A stretch of 64,000 bases of DNA from Roridomyces roridus (taxonomy: Eukaryota; Basidiomycota; Agaricomycetes; Agaricales; Mycenaceae). The stretch lies in assembly GCA_029378245.1 (NCBI GenBank), contig JARKIF010000009.1, forward strand, positions 1,302,001-1,366,000. Direction: 5' to 3'. The translations under genes were made by a program, and so were the position numbers. The notes beneath the pieces were generated by a model. It saw nothing but the letters and a program-made list of their open reading frames with translations, was not told the DNA's origin and did no database searches. Below are positions 11,573-22,800 of this stretch, in pieces (positions within the stretch are counted from its first letter, which is position 1; every line of letters begins with the position of its first letter).

Positions 11573-12145
11573 ATGCTTAGACTTGCCGTTGTCCGTGGCG
11601 GCACTAGCGCCCTCAGGCTCAGGGCAGCCTGCACCGCGACCCCACGCGTCCTCCGCCGATATGAGTCTTCCATACCACCCGACATTAAAGCCGCCGTGAA
11701 AGCCGCCAAGGAGCGCTCCGACGACTTGCAGCGCGATTGGGATGCCAAGGTCATCACCTACGAAGAGCTCCTGCCCAAGACGCAGAGCCCCAGCCCAGAC
11801 TCGTACTTGATCGACGTTCGCGAGCAGGAAGAGGTCATCCAGGGGATGATTCCTTCTGCAGTCAACCTCCCGCTGTCCGTCATGGGCAACTCACTCCAGC
11901 TTCCTGCCGACGTGTTCAAGGCCACCCACGGCTTCGACAAGCCGGAGAAGTCCCAGGAGATGACGTTCTACTGCAGGAGCGGTGTGCGTAGTACGAGTGC
12001 GAGCGATGTCGCCAAGCGGAATGGATTCACAAAGTGCGTCTTCTTTTTCTCCAAGTGTCGGTACAGGCATTCAATGTCTACTAGCATTCTGAATTACAAG
12101 GGGAGCTGGTTAGAGTGGTCTGAGAAGCAGAAGGGGGCAAAGTAA
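11573..12145 (+). CDS. RDL2: Mitochondrial single-domain rhodanese (Rdl2-type thiosulfate sulfurtransferase)
   Basis: The start is at 11573 (MLRLAVVRGGTSALRLRAAC). An Arg-rich, acid-free N-terminus of about 30 residues reads as a mitochondrial presequence. One rhodanese domain follows: ITYEELL, YLIDVREQEEV, GMIPSAVNLPLSV, then the active-site loop CRSGVRSTSASD with its catalytic Cys, and the closing helix NILNYKGSWLEWSEK. One intron near 12034-12084 joins NGFT to NILNYKGS. Yeast Rdl2 is a mitochondrial thiosulfate sulfurtransferase, and length and ending agree. Its stop lies 27 bp before the frataxin start on the same strand. Confidence 0.9.
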   Translation: MLRLAVVRGGTSALRLRAACTATPRVLRRYESSIPPDIKAAVKAAKERSDDLQRDWDAKVITYEELLPKTQSPSPDSYLIDVREQEEVIQGMIPSAVNLPLSVMGNSLQLPADVFKATHGFDKPEKSQEMTFYCRSGVRSTSASDVAKRNGFTKCVFFFSKCRYRHSMSTSILNYKGSWLEWSEKQKGAK

Positions 12146-12172
12146 ATGACTTGTAACAATAAGAGCAAACCA

Positions 12173-12814
12173 ATGCTTCCATCCCTTGCGCGCGTCTGCG
12201 CCGTCGCGTCCACTCGTTGTCTACGACCCCGACCACGCAATTCTCGTGTCTTATATGCTGCTCAATCTCGTCCAATGAGTACCCCGCCGCCAATGCTTAA
12301 AACGAGGTCTTGAATGCTACCATGTCCCGTTCCTCGTTGTTCCAACTCCTTGACTCTCCAGTGAATTGTCCTCTCAGCGCTATGACCTGCTCTCGGACAC
12401 GGAAATGGAGAAGCTGCTGAGTGCTCTTGAAAACTTGGTGGACAGTCTAGGGAATGCCGCGTACGAGGTGGAATACCATGTAGGTGTTCCGTTGCAATTT
12501 CAATTCATCCAACAAACGCATTCTCAGAGCGGCGTCCTCACACTACGTCTGGGCGACAAGGGCACATATGTGATCAACAAACAGCCTCCCAATAAGCAAA
12601 TATGGCTGTCTTCGCCATTCAGGTGCGTTCCTTGCACTTTTCGAGAGCCCCACTCCCTCATTGGCGGTCCAGCGGGCCTAAACGCTATGATTACCACGCA
12701 GAGGACAAAACATGGGTTTATTCCAGGGATGGCCAATCCTTGCCGGACCTGCTCAACAAGGAATTGAGCGAGGTGCTGGACCAGGCAGTCGATGTAGCAG
12801 AGCTCGCGGACTGA
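12173..12814 (+). CDS. YFH1: Frataxin (mitochondrial Fe-S cluster assembly)
   Basis: The first exon starts at ATG 12173 ([22 protein letters not shown]), an Arg-rich presequence. A 55-nt intron (12307-12361) splits the Ser codon of [15 protein letters not shown]. Two further introns follow, after EYH (12481-12527) and after PF (about 12623-12674). The frataxin fold is clear: an acidic helix ([20 protein letters not shown]), [36 protein letters not shown] and [29 protein letters not shown]. Frataxin activates cysteine desulfurase in mitochondrial Fe-S cluster synthesis. The [16 protein letters not shown] block is diagnostic. The gene is complete and in frame. Confidence 0.95.
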
Positions 12815-13081
12815 ATGTCATTGCCGCTTGCCGCGCCCTGGTTTAGTGGAGGGTACTTCTACGAAAGTCAGTTGCGAGTCGGAGAAACAAAAAATTGCTC
12901 ACCGTCGAGACTAGCCCTTGTTTTCACATCATCCCCTAGACAGAGAATGAATATGCTGTAACAATTTGGGAGAGGAAATGGATGTACTCCACGCTTCGAG
13001 TATCCTCCGGTCATTCCCAGACGACTTGAAGGCGTTTTCTGCCCCACGTTAGCACTGTGCAGACCCAATGTATTATTATTA

Positions 13082-13321
13082 TCACACACTCCAGACATCG
13101 TCCGCCAGTTTACTCGCATGAGTCGCCGGATCGACCTCGATGTCGCGACCAAAGACGCGTTCGCTCTCCCTCAACAGCATCTCGCGAACTTCGTCCGGCG
13201 TGGGTTCTCTGTAGTCGGCCGGATATCGAAGAGCGGCTCGAGCTTCTCGCACTTGAGCAACCGTGCGGCGAGCGCGGACTACAGCTGAAAGAGAGAAGCA
13301 TCTGCGGGCTATGGCTGACAT
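13082..13321 (-). CDS. Small mitochondrial-type protein of unknown function
   Basis: A single-exon 79-residue protein, start 13321 (MSAIARRCFSLSAVVRARRT), stop 13082 followed by two more in-frame stops. The N-terminus is Arg/Ser-rich with a typical 'RRCFS' presequence cleavage signature. The remainder is helical and charged (LRYPADYREPTPDEVREMLL ... RESERVFGRDIEVDP). I do not recognise the family. Length and targeting signal resemble small mitochondrial ribosomal or respiratory-complex subunits, but nothing more specific can be said. Confidence 0.55.
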   Translation of the reverse strand: MSAIARRCFSLSAVVRARRTVAQVREARAALRYPADYREPTPDEVREMLLRESERVFGRDIEVDPATHASKLADDVWSV

Positions 13322-13654
13322 GTAGTCGGAGACGAAAGTTATGGGCGGTCACGTGATGATAGCCCCTAATTAACACCAATTACTACAGCTCAATCTGGGT
13401 AAATAAGAGTACAAGGCACGAGTTCTGGTCGCGCGTATGAATTGGATTCCTAGTAGTGCGTTTCGAGTGCAGTGCAGAATGACATGAAAACAGGAAGCTC
13501 GATGCTGATAACAGTACTGTGATGATGGTTCTACTCGAAAGATTGGAACGCGTGAAAAAGAGGAATGAGAGGACACACACCTATGGGAGGTTGCTATGAA
13601 TTGTTGTCTTGGTCCAGTTGTTTTCTGCGAGTAAGAAAGAAAGATCCGAGGCGT
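13322..13654. other. Intergenic stretch
   Basis: About 330 bp with no supported gene, AT-richer than the flanks. It probably holds the promoter of the small mitochondrial-type gene and the last exon or 3' UTR of the Ser-rich gene above it. A minus-strand open frame at 13370-13576 could be a last exon of that gene if an intron removes 13623-13688. Confidence 0.4.
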
Positions 13655-14206
13655 CTAGCAATGTCTGTCAACGGACTGGTTCCAAAGAAAAGCAATGGGA
13701 CGCAACTTGTTCGTGTCTTCGTACCGGTCTTTCACGCACTTCTCTTCCTCAAACGGCAATCCGTGTGCAAACCCCGCCATGCCACCGACACCCGTCTTCT
13801 CCGGTGCCTCGGGATGTAGGGGCAACTGCATTGGTGACGCGTATGCTTTGCCCTCGTATGGAGACGACGGGTGCCAGGATGGAGAGAAAATGAGGCGGTG
13901 GCGATGGGAGGCATGCAGCTCGTGCAAGAAAGTGTTTGCAGATTCATACTCGGTATTATGAGACGATGAGGCTACGGGAGGTAGCTGGTGTGAATCAGGA
14001 TAGGTCATGGTATCGTCTTGGTCGTATTCTTCTTCGCCGTCGTCGTTGTCGGTGGCAAACATGGACTCGGAGCGTCGCGACTGGCCGTCAAGCGACGGGG
14101 GCAGGATTCGGCGACGCTTTGGCTGGTATGAGGCATGCTCGTCATCAAGTAGTGGGACGGAGGACGAGCTCGACGGCGGAGAAGGTGCGCGGGGTCGTTT
14201 CAGCAT
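13655..14206 (-). CDS. Ser/Pro-rich nuclear-type hypothetical protein
   Basis: The likely start at 14206 gives MLKRPRAPSPPSSSSSVPLL, followed by a basic cluster (QPKRRRILPPSL) that could be a nuclear localisation signal and an acidic stretch (DNDDGEEEYDQDD). The second half (LHELHASHRHRLIFSPSWH, EEEKCVKDRYEDTNK) looks like a conserved short motif region. No known domain is visible. The 3' end is uncertain: the open frame stops at 13655, but a splice after EDTNK to a downstream exon is possible. The start is 89 bp from that of the divergent Zn2Cys6 regulator. Confidence 0.5.
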   Translation of the reverse strand: MLKRPRAPSPPSSSSSVPLLDDEHASYQPKRRRILPPSLDGQSRRSESMFATDNDDGEEEYDQDDTMTYPDSHQLPPVASSSHNTEYESANTFLHELHASHRHRLIFSPSWHPSSPYEGKAYASPMQLPLHPEAPEKTGVGGMAGFAHGLPFEEEKCVKDRYEDTNKLRPIAFLWNQSVDRHC

Positions 14207-14295
14207 CGAGGAGAATGGCGGGCTGAGTGATGGTACTGGATCAAAGTCGGCAGTCAATGGGCACCGCCACTGTATTGCACTTTGAACAGTACTCA

Positions 14296-17164
14296 ATGTC
14301 GCGACATGCCTCCCAGCCCCCAACGGAATCCTCCAACTCCTCACAGGTGCTTATAACAACGACGCGGTGGACCCACACTTTGCTGAACGATATTCACGTT
14401 CTAGATACAATTTGCCCGCCCGTTCCGCTCTCGCAAGAAGCGACCTTGCGACGAATGTGTGAGGCTACCGTGTTTGTTGACTTGTCCAAGTCTCCTCATT
14501 CTAGGCAGCGTAGGGCCAAGAGTAGATGCGCAATTCCACAAGCTGGACCGCCCTGTGTTGAATGCCAGTGAGTTGATAATTTCACCGGTTTGTGGGCGCA
14601 AATGTCTGGAAGACACACTGGAACACTTCCCCAAGATGCTGGAGTTTGCACGGGTACGGGTCGGCATCGAACAACCCGTGAAACCGGCCTCACGCTATGG
14701 GTCAGGCTCGAGGTTTATGGCCTCGTACAAGGGGATGTCGGGTTCCAGGGTCATCCGGCCAACCCGCTCGTTGTTGCAGGTCCACTTACTATATTTGAAG
14801 ACAGATGAACAGGCGGTGTACTTTCGACGAATTACCCCCGGCAAGAAAGACCACAAAGCCTCCTCAATCCTCCCCCGTCCCTTCCACGTCTACACATTTG
14901 GCTACCGATTCGATGACCACGGGCAAGCGCCCAAGAAGTCCTGAAGATGGCTCGGCGGCGCTGCAAGCGTTAAGTTATGCCGCCGCCCAGGAAAAACGTC
15001 TCAGAATCGGAGACGCGGAGTCAAACTTTGCGCATATCCAGCTGCCGTTTGACCTGTCCATTAGCAGGTCTCTCGATCCACATGCCATCACAACCCTGCT
15101 TACAGGTGAATGAATTCAGTACCATCTATGTTCCCTGCGCATCACCAACGGCCGTTTAGACGACCTTTTGCCCATTGGAACTAGGCAACAGGTGGTCGAC
15201 TTCCCTCTTACCGCTACCACTGACCTAACAAGCAACAGGGTCCAGAAGATGCTCCGCTTTCTGAAACACCACATATACGCCAAATATCGTCTGACCGATC
15301 GAAGCCGCAGTATCTCATATTCACAAAGCGTCGAAATGGTGAGTTTCCTCCGTTTCTCTTAATGTGATTGGTAACTTATGCTCTGCAGAGTCAAACCTCG
15401 AGTACGGGAAGATGCAGCTGGGTCTTCTCAAGACATGTATGGCCCTCCTCGAGCCGCCACCGTCTGAAGATTCTTTGATCGACATATATCTCGGTTTCTC
15501 CAATCCCGCTTTCCCACTCGTCTTCATACCTCCAGACGAATACCAACTGGATCCTCTGCTGCTGTCAAAATTATACCTGACGGCACTCACTCACTACCGC
15601 CATTATCGCTCCTCTATAGTTGCCATCCGGAACATGATGTCCACACATGTTGAGGACACAACGCATACTCCTCTGCGACTCTCCACCATCTCTTCCGCGC
15701 TTCTGGAGCTTTCGAGCCGCCCAGTTCTTGACCCACAGAAGAATTACATCATTCTAGCTCGTGTGTGTTGCTTTTGCTACCTTGGGAACCCACTTTCTGA
15801 ACCACATATGCAGACTATTGCTCAGGCACAGCTGCTTGGGTTACATATCAATCCTACCACTTGGCATATTCCATCATGGGAGAAGGACCTCCGTTGTTGC
15901 CTATGGTGGGCACTTCAAATCCACGATGCTTGGTGAGGCCGCATCCGCTTCACTTTCCTTCCGCCATTCAATCCTTTCTCTCAGGATGTCATTCCTAAAT
16001 TCCCGACCCTCTCACATCCAAATTGACAACCATAGCACTCCGCTTCCAGATCTTACGGGTCTGCTTTCGCCTACCAACCCTCTCCACACGGCAGATACCG
16101 TCCATTCGGCATCAAGCTTTGTCTTTCTTTGTCGACTTGCTGTCTTGTGCTCTCGCCTGCAGTGTCAAGTGTGCACTTTGACTGCGAACACGTTGGCGCC
16201 TGCTGAGCGGTTGAGAAGAGTAAAGTCCATTGAGGAAGATACCCAGCTGCTGCTACAAGAGGTCCGGCGAGACGGTCACGAAAGCAGATCATCGTGCTCC
16301 GGCGTCGGTGAGTCTCTTTGAATTATTCCAAGCCTTGTATCCGACTAACGTTTTGAAGCGTCTCTGCTTACTTGCCTTCTCGGCTTCCGCTGTATGCTCC
16401 GGCGCATTTCCATCGAACTCAGCATTGGGCTTGGCAGCCCGTGAGCATGTCGTTGATTGCTGTTGCTCTTTTGACGGACGTCAGATTTACGCCGGACCCG
16501 GCCACCCTGGAGATCTACGCCGACGCAGTGAATTACGTTTGTTCAGACGAGTTGGACGGCCGGGCCTTCGATGGATTTTGGCTGAACTGTGAGTGGTTTC
16601 ATTCCGGCTCATTGAGGCGTTGCTAAACTGCGTACACCAGATGTTGGACATATTCTATCCTCCCTCACCTCCTCTCTCATCCGACTGAGTCTTGCCACAT
16701 CGACACAAGCCTCTACCGCGTTATCTCCCCAACGAACTTCCTTCACCATCCAAGCCAGTTCCCGAACAATGCCGCTTCTCATGTTATCGAGGCTGCAGCA
16801 GAAGCTGCAACTTGCCAAACGCGATTATTGTTGGGATCTAGCGGACGCTGCGCTAAGTCGCGCCGAGTCTGTGGCTAACTGCCTCAAGACATCGTCAGAG
16901 TATACGAACGTCGTGGCCGCTCTTGCGGGCACGTATGAACCAGCACCGATTATACTACCACCGCTCAATGGGGAGCTCGTTGCCCAGAAATCAAATGGGG
17001 TACAGGATCCCGCGCCCACCTCGGGTGGAGTTGACCAGTATGGGTGGAATATTCAAGTTGATCTTAACGCATTCGGTCTTGAATGGAGCGGCGCGGATGC
17101 TGGACTGTGGGGGCCGGCAACGGCTGGAGATGGTCATGTAATGCAACCAATGTATAGCGAGTAA
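14296..17164 (+). CDS. Zn2Cys6 fungal transcription factor
   Basis: The start ATG at 14296 opens MSRHASQPPTESSNSSQ. The binuclear zinc cluster is assembled from three exons: KKRPCDEC (ending 14458), then RRAKSRC and PPCVEC (14509-14567), then QQMNRRCTFDE (from 14801). This gives C-x2-C-x6-C-x8-C-x2-C-x6-C, the correct spacing. The intron inside the cluster is 233 nt, four to five times longer than others here. A linker with KRPRSPEDG and a helix follows, then the fungal 'middle homology' domain: YLGFSNPAFPLVFIPPDEY, IAQAQLLGLHINPTTWHIPSW, LRCCLWWALQIHDAW and FLNSRPSHIQIDNHSTPLPD. The C-terminus is rich in Gly, Trp and Asp (WNIQVDLNAFGLEW ... PMYSE*). Such proteins bind CGG-type promoter sites; the target genes cannot be inferred. 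Confidence 0.88.
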
Positions 17165-17184
17165 TCCAAGGGATAATTGTACAT

Positions 17185-19595
17185 TCATTTCTCAGGGTCA
17201 TCACTACTTGCAACTGAGGCTGATTCATTGCGACCTTGAGTGGTGGGCCATGCAGCGTGAAGAAGAAGGTAGACGGAGCCTCCGACGACGACGCCGATTG
17301 GCCACACTAGCGAACTACGAACTAGTTGGCTGTTTGTTTTGCGATGGGGGGGAAGGGACATACTAGACATATTTGGCGCCAATGGGTAGATCAAGTTTGG
17401 GATTCACTTGGCCTGCGAAACCGACAATATTGGGGATCAAGGCGAGGAGAAAAGCTGCGACGGCACGTAGGTTGACGCCACGTGTGTACCTGCAATGCTT
17501 TAAGCAGCCAGGGGGTATAAAGGTGACTCATACCAGTATATGGAAGTCTCTTTGCGATAGAGGGAAGCGACGTCGAGTGTTTTTCGCTGTCGTATAAACT
17601 AGCAGGATTCAGGACGAGTGGAGTGAAACGCGAAATATACCAACAAAGTCGGCCAAAATTATCCCGCATACGGGGCCAAGGAAAATGGAGTAGCCCGCCC
17701 TGCGGTTGTGTGAGTATTTCTGCAAGACACTAACAACGTCATACAGGAAGGATCTGCCGTGGATCAATGAAAATGCCAGAGGCGAGCCGGAATGGACATA
17801 CGTGAAAGAAGTAGCACTGTTTTGAATAATCCACTAAGAATAGTCAGACCGAGTGCTAAGATATATCAAGTCTGGTGCATACAGGGCAAGTGGCGAGACC
17901 CAGAATGGCGCATACGTATTGACCACGTCTGATGTTGAGCCAGCGGGGGAAAAGGATAGCCAGGTCGTTACCAACCGCGGTGGAACTGAGAATGGGTAAA
18001 AGAAAAAGCGGATACGAGTGACGAACACACTTGGCAGCTACGTTCGTTGCAACCACAGCCAGAGCCCAGCAGGAAGCCGCAAAAAATTGAGCCGCGCGAC
18101 TGCTCCATAATTCGCAAACTTGCAAAGGATTCCATGTGGACACGCCGTAAATGACAACAGTAGCCGACGTCACTACAACTCCCAGAATCCTGCCACAGAG
18201 AGTTGGAGCGTTGGATGGCAGATTCTGATCATTAATGCTCACGCGCAAAGAGTTACCAGGATGGAAAGACACAAAAGGTTGGTCCAAACCACGGCACGCG
18301 GTGACTTGGCCCACCGCGTGAAGTCGCATAGGTTGAGGGCTAGTGTCGCTTTTGGCGCAATGGCCGTGGACATGGCAGAGAAAAAAGCGACAATGACGGG
18401 GGATCCGGAAACATGGGTCTTCTGTCGGAAAATAGGGCCAAATCCGTGTGCGCTGCCGACCGCCCATCCGACTGCCTCCACATGAGTGATCGCGAACGAA
18501 GTGTTGACGAGAACCTACGAAGCGCGATGCCAAAGATGGGCTGGATGAAGAATGAGCACTTGGCAGGAGCGAGAAGAGTTTTCAATTGCAAACCATTATA
18601 ATTACTTTCAGCGTAAAGAGGGTCTTTAGCTGAGACGGGTGATAAGATCAATTAAAAAATGCACAACGACCATACCTTGGAAATGTGGATGAAAAGCAAC
18701 GGCAGCTGGATGATGTAGAAGATGCTACAGAGAACATGAGCTCGTTGATTGTTCTAGCTGGACTTACAAAAAGCAGAGCAGCTCGGCAGAAGTAACATGA
18801 GCCGAAGCGGGGAGATGGTTCGGGAAAGACTTGAAGGATGGAAAGACAGCCCCAATCATCACATTTACACACTGGCCGCCTAAAAAAATAAGCATCGAAG
18901 AGAGGTCACGATGTACGCCACAAATTTCACCTTGGAACGATATTGTTCCAAACCAGATACATGCGGCACCGGCGCGACACATGATGGCCAAAATATTCCC
19001 GTAGATGCCAAAGGAAGCGCGTGCAAGGGTCTGATAATGATGGGCATCTCTGGAATAGGGAAGCGGTGAGAAATACCGGAAAATTCTGTTGAATCATCAG
19101 GGGCAAGTACGGCGTAACTAGAGCGAGAGCACGAACGATTCCATAAGTTGCGCCAATCCAGCCATTACAGGCGCAGGCTATGGCAACGAGCAGGTGGCCG
19201 ATGAACACTGAATGCGTTGAGACAAAGAAGAGTCAAGAATCTATGGGCGAGTAACCTGCACCGATGGCTAAGCCGGGGGAGAGTCCTGAGGAAACTGCCG
19301 AAGACGCGACCTGGTACTGACTTTCCATGGTTAGTGCCATGATGCATGGAGGACAGCTGAGAAGGAGATAGACCTGATTCCTAAGTAAGGGGAGAGCATT
19401 ATTTCAGCCCTCGGGAGCGCGAAAGAATTTACCGAAGGCTTCCGCGAGCCAGTAACCGCCGAGGTGGAGAGTGCCCCAAGTGCGAGCACTGCCAGTGGGA
19501 ACCGGTAAAAGGTCTGGATGGGAGACAATCGTTTCATTGCTGTCGAGAACGACTTGCTCCTGTGCAGGGATCTCGAGCTGGAAGAAAGGAAGCAT
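17185..19595 (-). CDS. NCS1-family nucleobase/thiamine/allantoin permease
   Basis: A multi-exon membrane protein, start near 19595 (MLPFFQLEIPAQEQ), stop 17185. Signature blocks are SNETIVSHPDLLPVP and ARTWGTLHLGGYWLAEAFG, then ISQYQVASSAVSSGLSPGLAI, VFIGHLLVAIACACNGWIGATYGI, ILAIMCRAGAACIWFGTISFQGGQCV and, near the C-terminus, TSIYWYTRGVNLRAVAAF and LALIPNIVGFAGQVNPKL. This order matches NCS1 transporters (Fur4, Dal4, Thi7 type), about 12-helix cation- or proton-coupled importers of the plasma membrane. Substrate cannot be told from sequence. A 7-nt microexon (19374-19380) is needed to keep AEAFGISQYQVAS in frame. The start lies 205 bp from that of Urb2. Confidence 0.85.
19374..19380 (-). 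other. 7-nt microexon in the NCS1 permease gene
   Basis: The sense sequence is GAATCAG. It is flanked by an upstream intron ending CTTAG and a downstream intron starting GTCTATC and ending GGAAAG, which contains a CTAAC branch site. It reads as the end of a Gly codon, ATC, and the start of a Ser codon, joining AEAF-G-I-S-QYQVASS. Without it the conserved helix is out of frame. Confidence 0.75.
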
Positions 19596-19800
19596 GGGGC
19601 GTCCCTGACATTTTCGAGAAGGAAAAATGTGGAATAAAAGAATTCCGAGTCGGAGCTACCCAGGCTTTGAAATTGCTGTCAGCGATCTCCGGCCGTGCTT
19701 GAATGAATGAGAGGCGTACATATGACCCCGTCGCGTACTTGAACTTCGCGTCTAACCTAGATGGTGATTTGATGCGATCAATGGCAGTTGTACTTTTTGC

Positions 19801-22800
19801 ATGGCCGCCTCGCAGGCCGTCTATCACGCCCTCAAGGCTCCTACCGACCCTCCGCGCGTCGACGGTCCCCTCAAAATCCAGATCGCTTCCGCGGCATGGG
19901 AAGACAAGTCGTTTTACATGCCCAACAAGGGCGAATTCATTGCCGAATTCGTCCTCACCAAACTGCTCAAGGACAAGGCGAACGCACCGTGTGTTTCAGC
20001 GCCCACCCACGCTTTCTCTTCTCACATAATTCTAGAGCACTGAATCCTGTCCTCGATGCGCGTTTTTGGACATTACTGTCGCACATTATTTCAGAAACCA
20101 AGTCGACGAAACACTGGCTCTTGCCTCTGCTCAACAAATTGCCCGTGGCACCCATTCTGTCCGCGTTTTTCCAGCTCCTAAACGATTTGGAGAGTGAACT
20201 ACGCGTCTCCCTCGCGTCTGCTGTCGACACTGCCGTCGCCATAATCTGGCCACTCGCTGTCCAGAAGATAAATGCCGAGGTCTTGCTGGAGTCTTTTGGC
20301 ACCTTCTTGGCGAGCGCGAAATATGTTCGTCAACCAAACGTTGGTCTCGAGCACATAGCTGCCACCCTGACTTCGTCCCTTCGTGTCGCTGCGACCAACT
20401 CCTCAAACAAGAAAAAGGTGGGTCTGTTTTGACATGGATCAAACAGTTCTGACCTTTCCTAGCTATCGTTTCTTTTCATTCAGAACCATCTGCACAAATG
20501 GATCGCGGCGGCCTCTGACTGTGGGTCATCCGGCCTCCAGGAAGAGCTCTATGTTGTAGGAACAGAGATTCTCTTCAATGTAGACACATTGCGCCAACCG
20601 TACGACGAGAATCACCCGCTTTTTACCGCCTTGCAAAGCATCCCTGATGCCTTGACTCGTCCGTTCCTCCCACGGCTCTTCTCTTCGTTCGTCCACTCCA
20701 CCAGGAAACATCGGGGTGCTTTACATGGCCAAAATGAGGCCAACTTGACCTTTTTCGACTCGTGTCAGGTTCTGCTCACAGCCGCTGCTCCGACTAGTTC
20801 GACCTGGGAAACCCGGGCTGCCCTCCTCCGTGTCGTCGCCGAAGAAAATATCTTCGGCAGCGGTCAGGAGCCAAGCTTAAAAAGCATTGTTCCGTTAGCA
20901 CTGTTTGCACTTGGTACGACCCCCTTCGTCTGTGGGAATTCGCAACTCAATTTTGGGATAGATTCAGGCGATGCAGAGCAGGCCTCATTATCGGTTTCCT
21001 GCCTGTGCAAACTATTGCAGATTGACCACGAGCTTGTTTTGAGCGACGTGCCGCGTATACTCACAGAGCTATGTCGGGTGTGTCTACTTCTGTTCATTCC
21101 CCATGTGTCTTAGACCATTGCAGCACCCCGCTCCTCCCCCTTCTGTATTCGACTTCTTACAACTGATATTGGACTATCATGTCAAAACTCGCACGATGCA
21201 CGAACACGTCGAAACCCTGTTCGCCGCTTTGGTTTCGTCTCCGCGAGAAACCTCCGACACCCCCGAGGAGTACCGTCGCCTGTCGTCGAGTGCGCTTCTA
21301 AGCACGGCATATCTCGAAAAGCTAGCGCTGTCTAACCGGAGATTTCTTACACCTACACAAGCTGGTCGGACTGTCAAATTTATTCTCGAGACACTGCAGT
21401 CATGTTGGAAAGAGTTCCAGGATGCTGAAAGCGGCCGCTCGTCGCTCGCTTTCTCCTCCAGTGCTCGATTGGCATCTGCTCTTCTGCCATCACTTCCCTT
21501 GCATGCCCTTTCGAGCACAACTGTGGCAGGAGATCAATGATTCCATAAATGATATGCGCAACGACTTCTTGTCGCGAGCCCTAACAAAATCTCTCAAAGC
21601 GTCCCGCAAGAGTGAATCATGGGGACCGCAAATAGTTGCAACAGCGATTTTGCGCCTAGAGTATGCTCTTGATGCACCTTATTCCGAGAAACTGTGGTCC
21701 AAAATAGAGGGTGCATCGGAGGACGAAAATATTCTCCCGGAGCTGAAAGTCGAGCTTGTGAGTCGTCTACCCACCTTGAATTCGCCGTCTCAAGGTGTCC
21801 AGTTCCGAATCTTGGTTAAATGGTCTGCGGTCGACCAGGATGCAAGATCGACACAGGCGTTGGAACGACTGTTGACCTATCTCGAAAACTCTGGTTCCTT
21901 ACAGGTTTCGTGGTCAGGGGGCTCCCTCAGCTCGGGTTCTCAAGGTCGAGCGGAGGGTGCACTTGCCACCCTTCATATGATTGTTGATAGGTGGCTGCCC
22001 ACAATCGAGTGAGTCGAAATGATCTATCGTACCCTTTGCTCAAACTATGGACTCAGTGCCCTTGCTTCTGAAGCGCAACTTCGAAGACTGGTCTCAATCC
22101 TTGTCAGGTTCAATGTCGGAGAGTGTGATCCCGACCCACTGCATGCGGATGGGGCATCTATTCTCCTGACTGCGTTGTCCTCGGCTCAGTTTTGGGAACT
22201 CCCCAACCTGCGCAGTGAGTCGGTCTCGAAGCTAAAATCGTCCCGGTCTGATCCCTTTCAGCCGCGGTGCTATCATATGCTGACGATGCCACGTCGATGC
22301 TGGTCGATGAAGATGCAGCATTGACCACTAGCGACGGGGCCGCGGTCTCTTTGACTTATCAGCTTCTGCTCATGTTGCCCATCGAATACATGCCCCGAAG
22401 CACCCGGAGTGAACTCGTGAAACGCGCAATAAATGCAGACGTACTCTCCAGTTCTCTCGATGGCGGTAATTTGACTATTCGGCTCTTTATACACAATGCT
22501 GCCATGCATACCGGATATGTCGACCAGCCGGTCAGTACCTTGAGTGAATAATCTCCGCTACCGCTGATCCTTGGATCTAGGTGGCGAATCTATCCCGATA
22601 TCTGCGCCATTTAGTGCAGCAAGATCTTTCTTCACAAGCGCCAGGTGATCACACTACCGTGACGCTTAGCTTGTTTGAACTGCACTTGTCGTATGATATC
22701 CTCGTTTTGACTTTTCCGGATGGCTTATTCATGATCAGGGCTTTGCTCAAATCGTCTGAGCAGGACAGCGTGCAAGCGATATTGGGAGTCCTGCGCTCAT

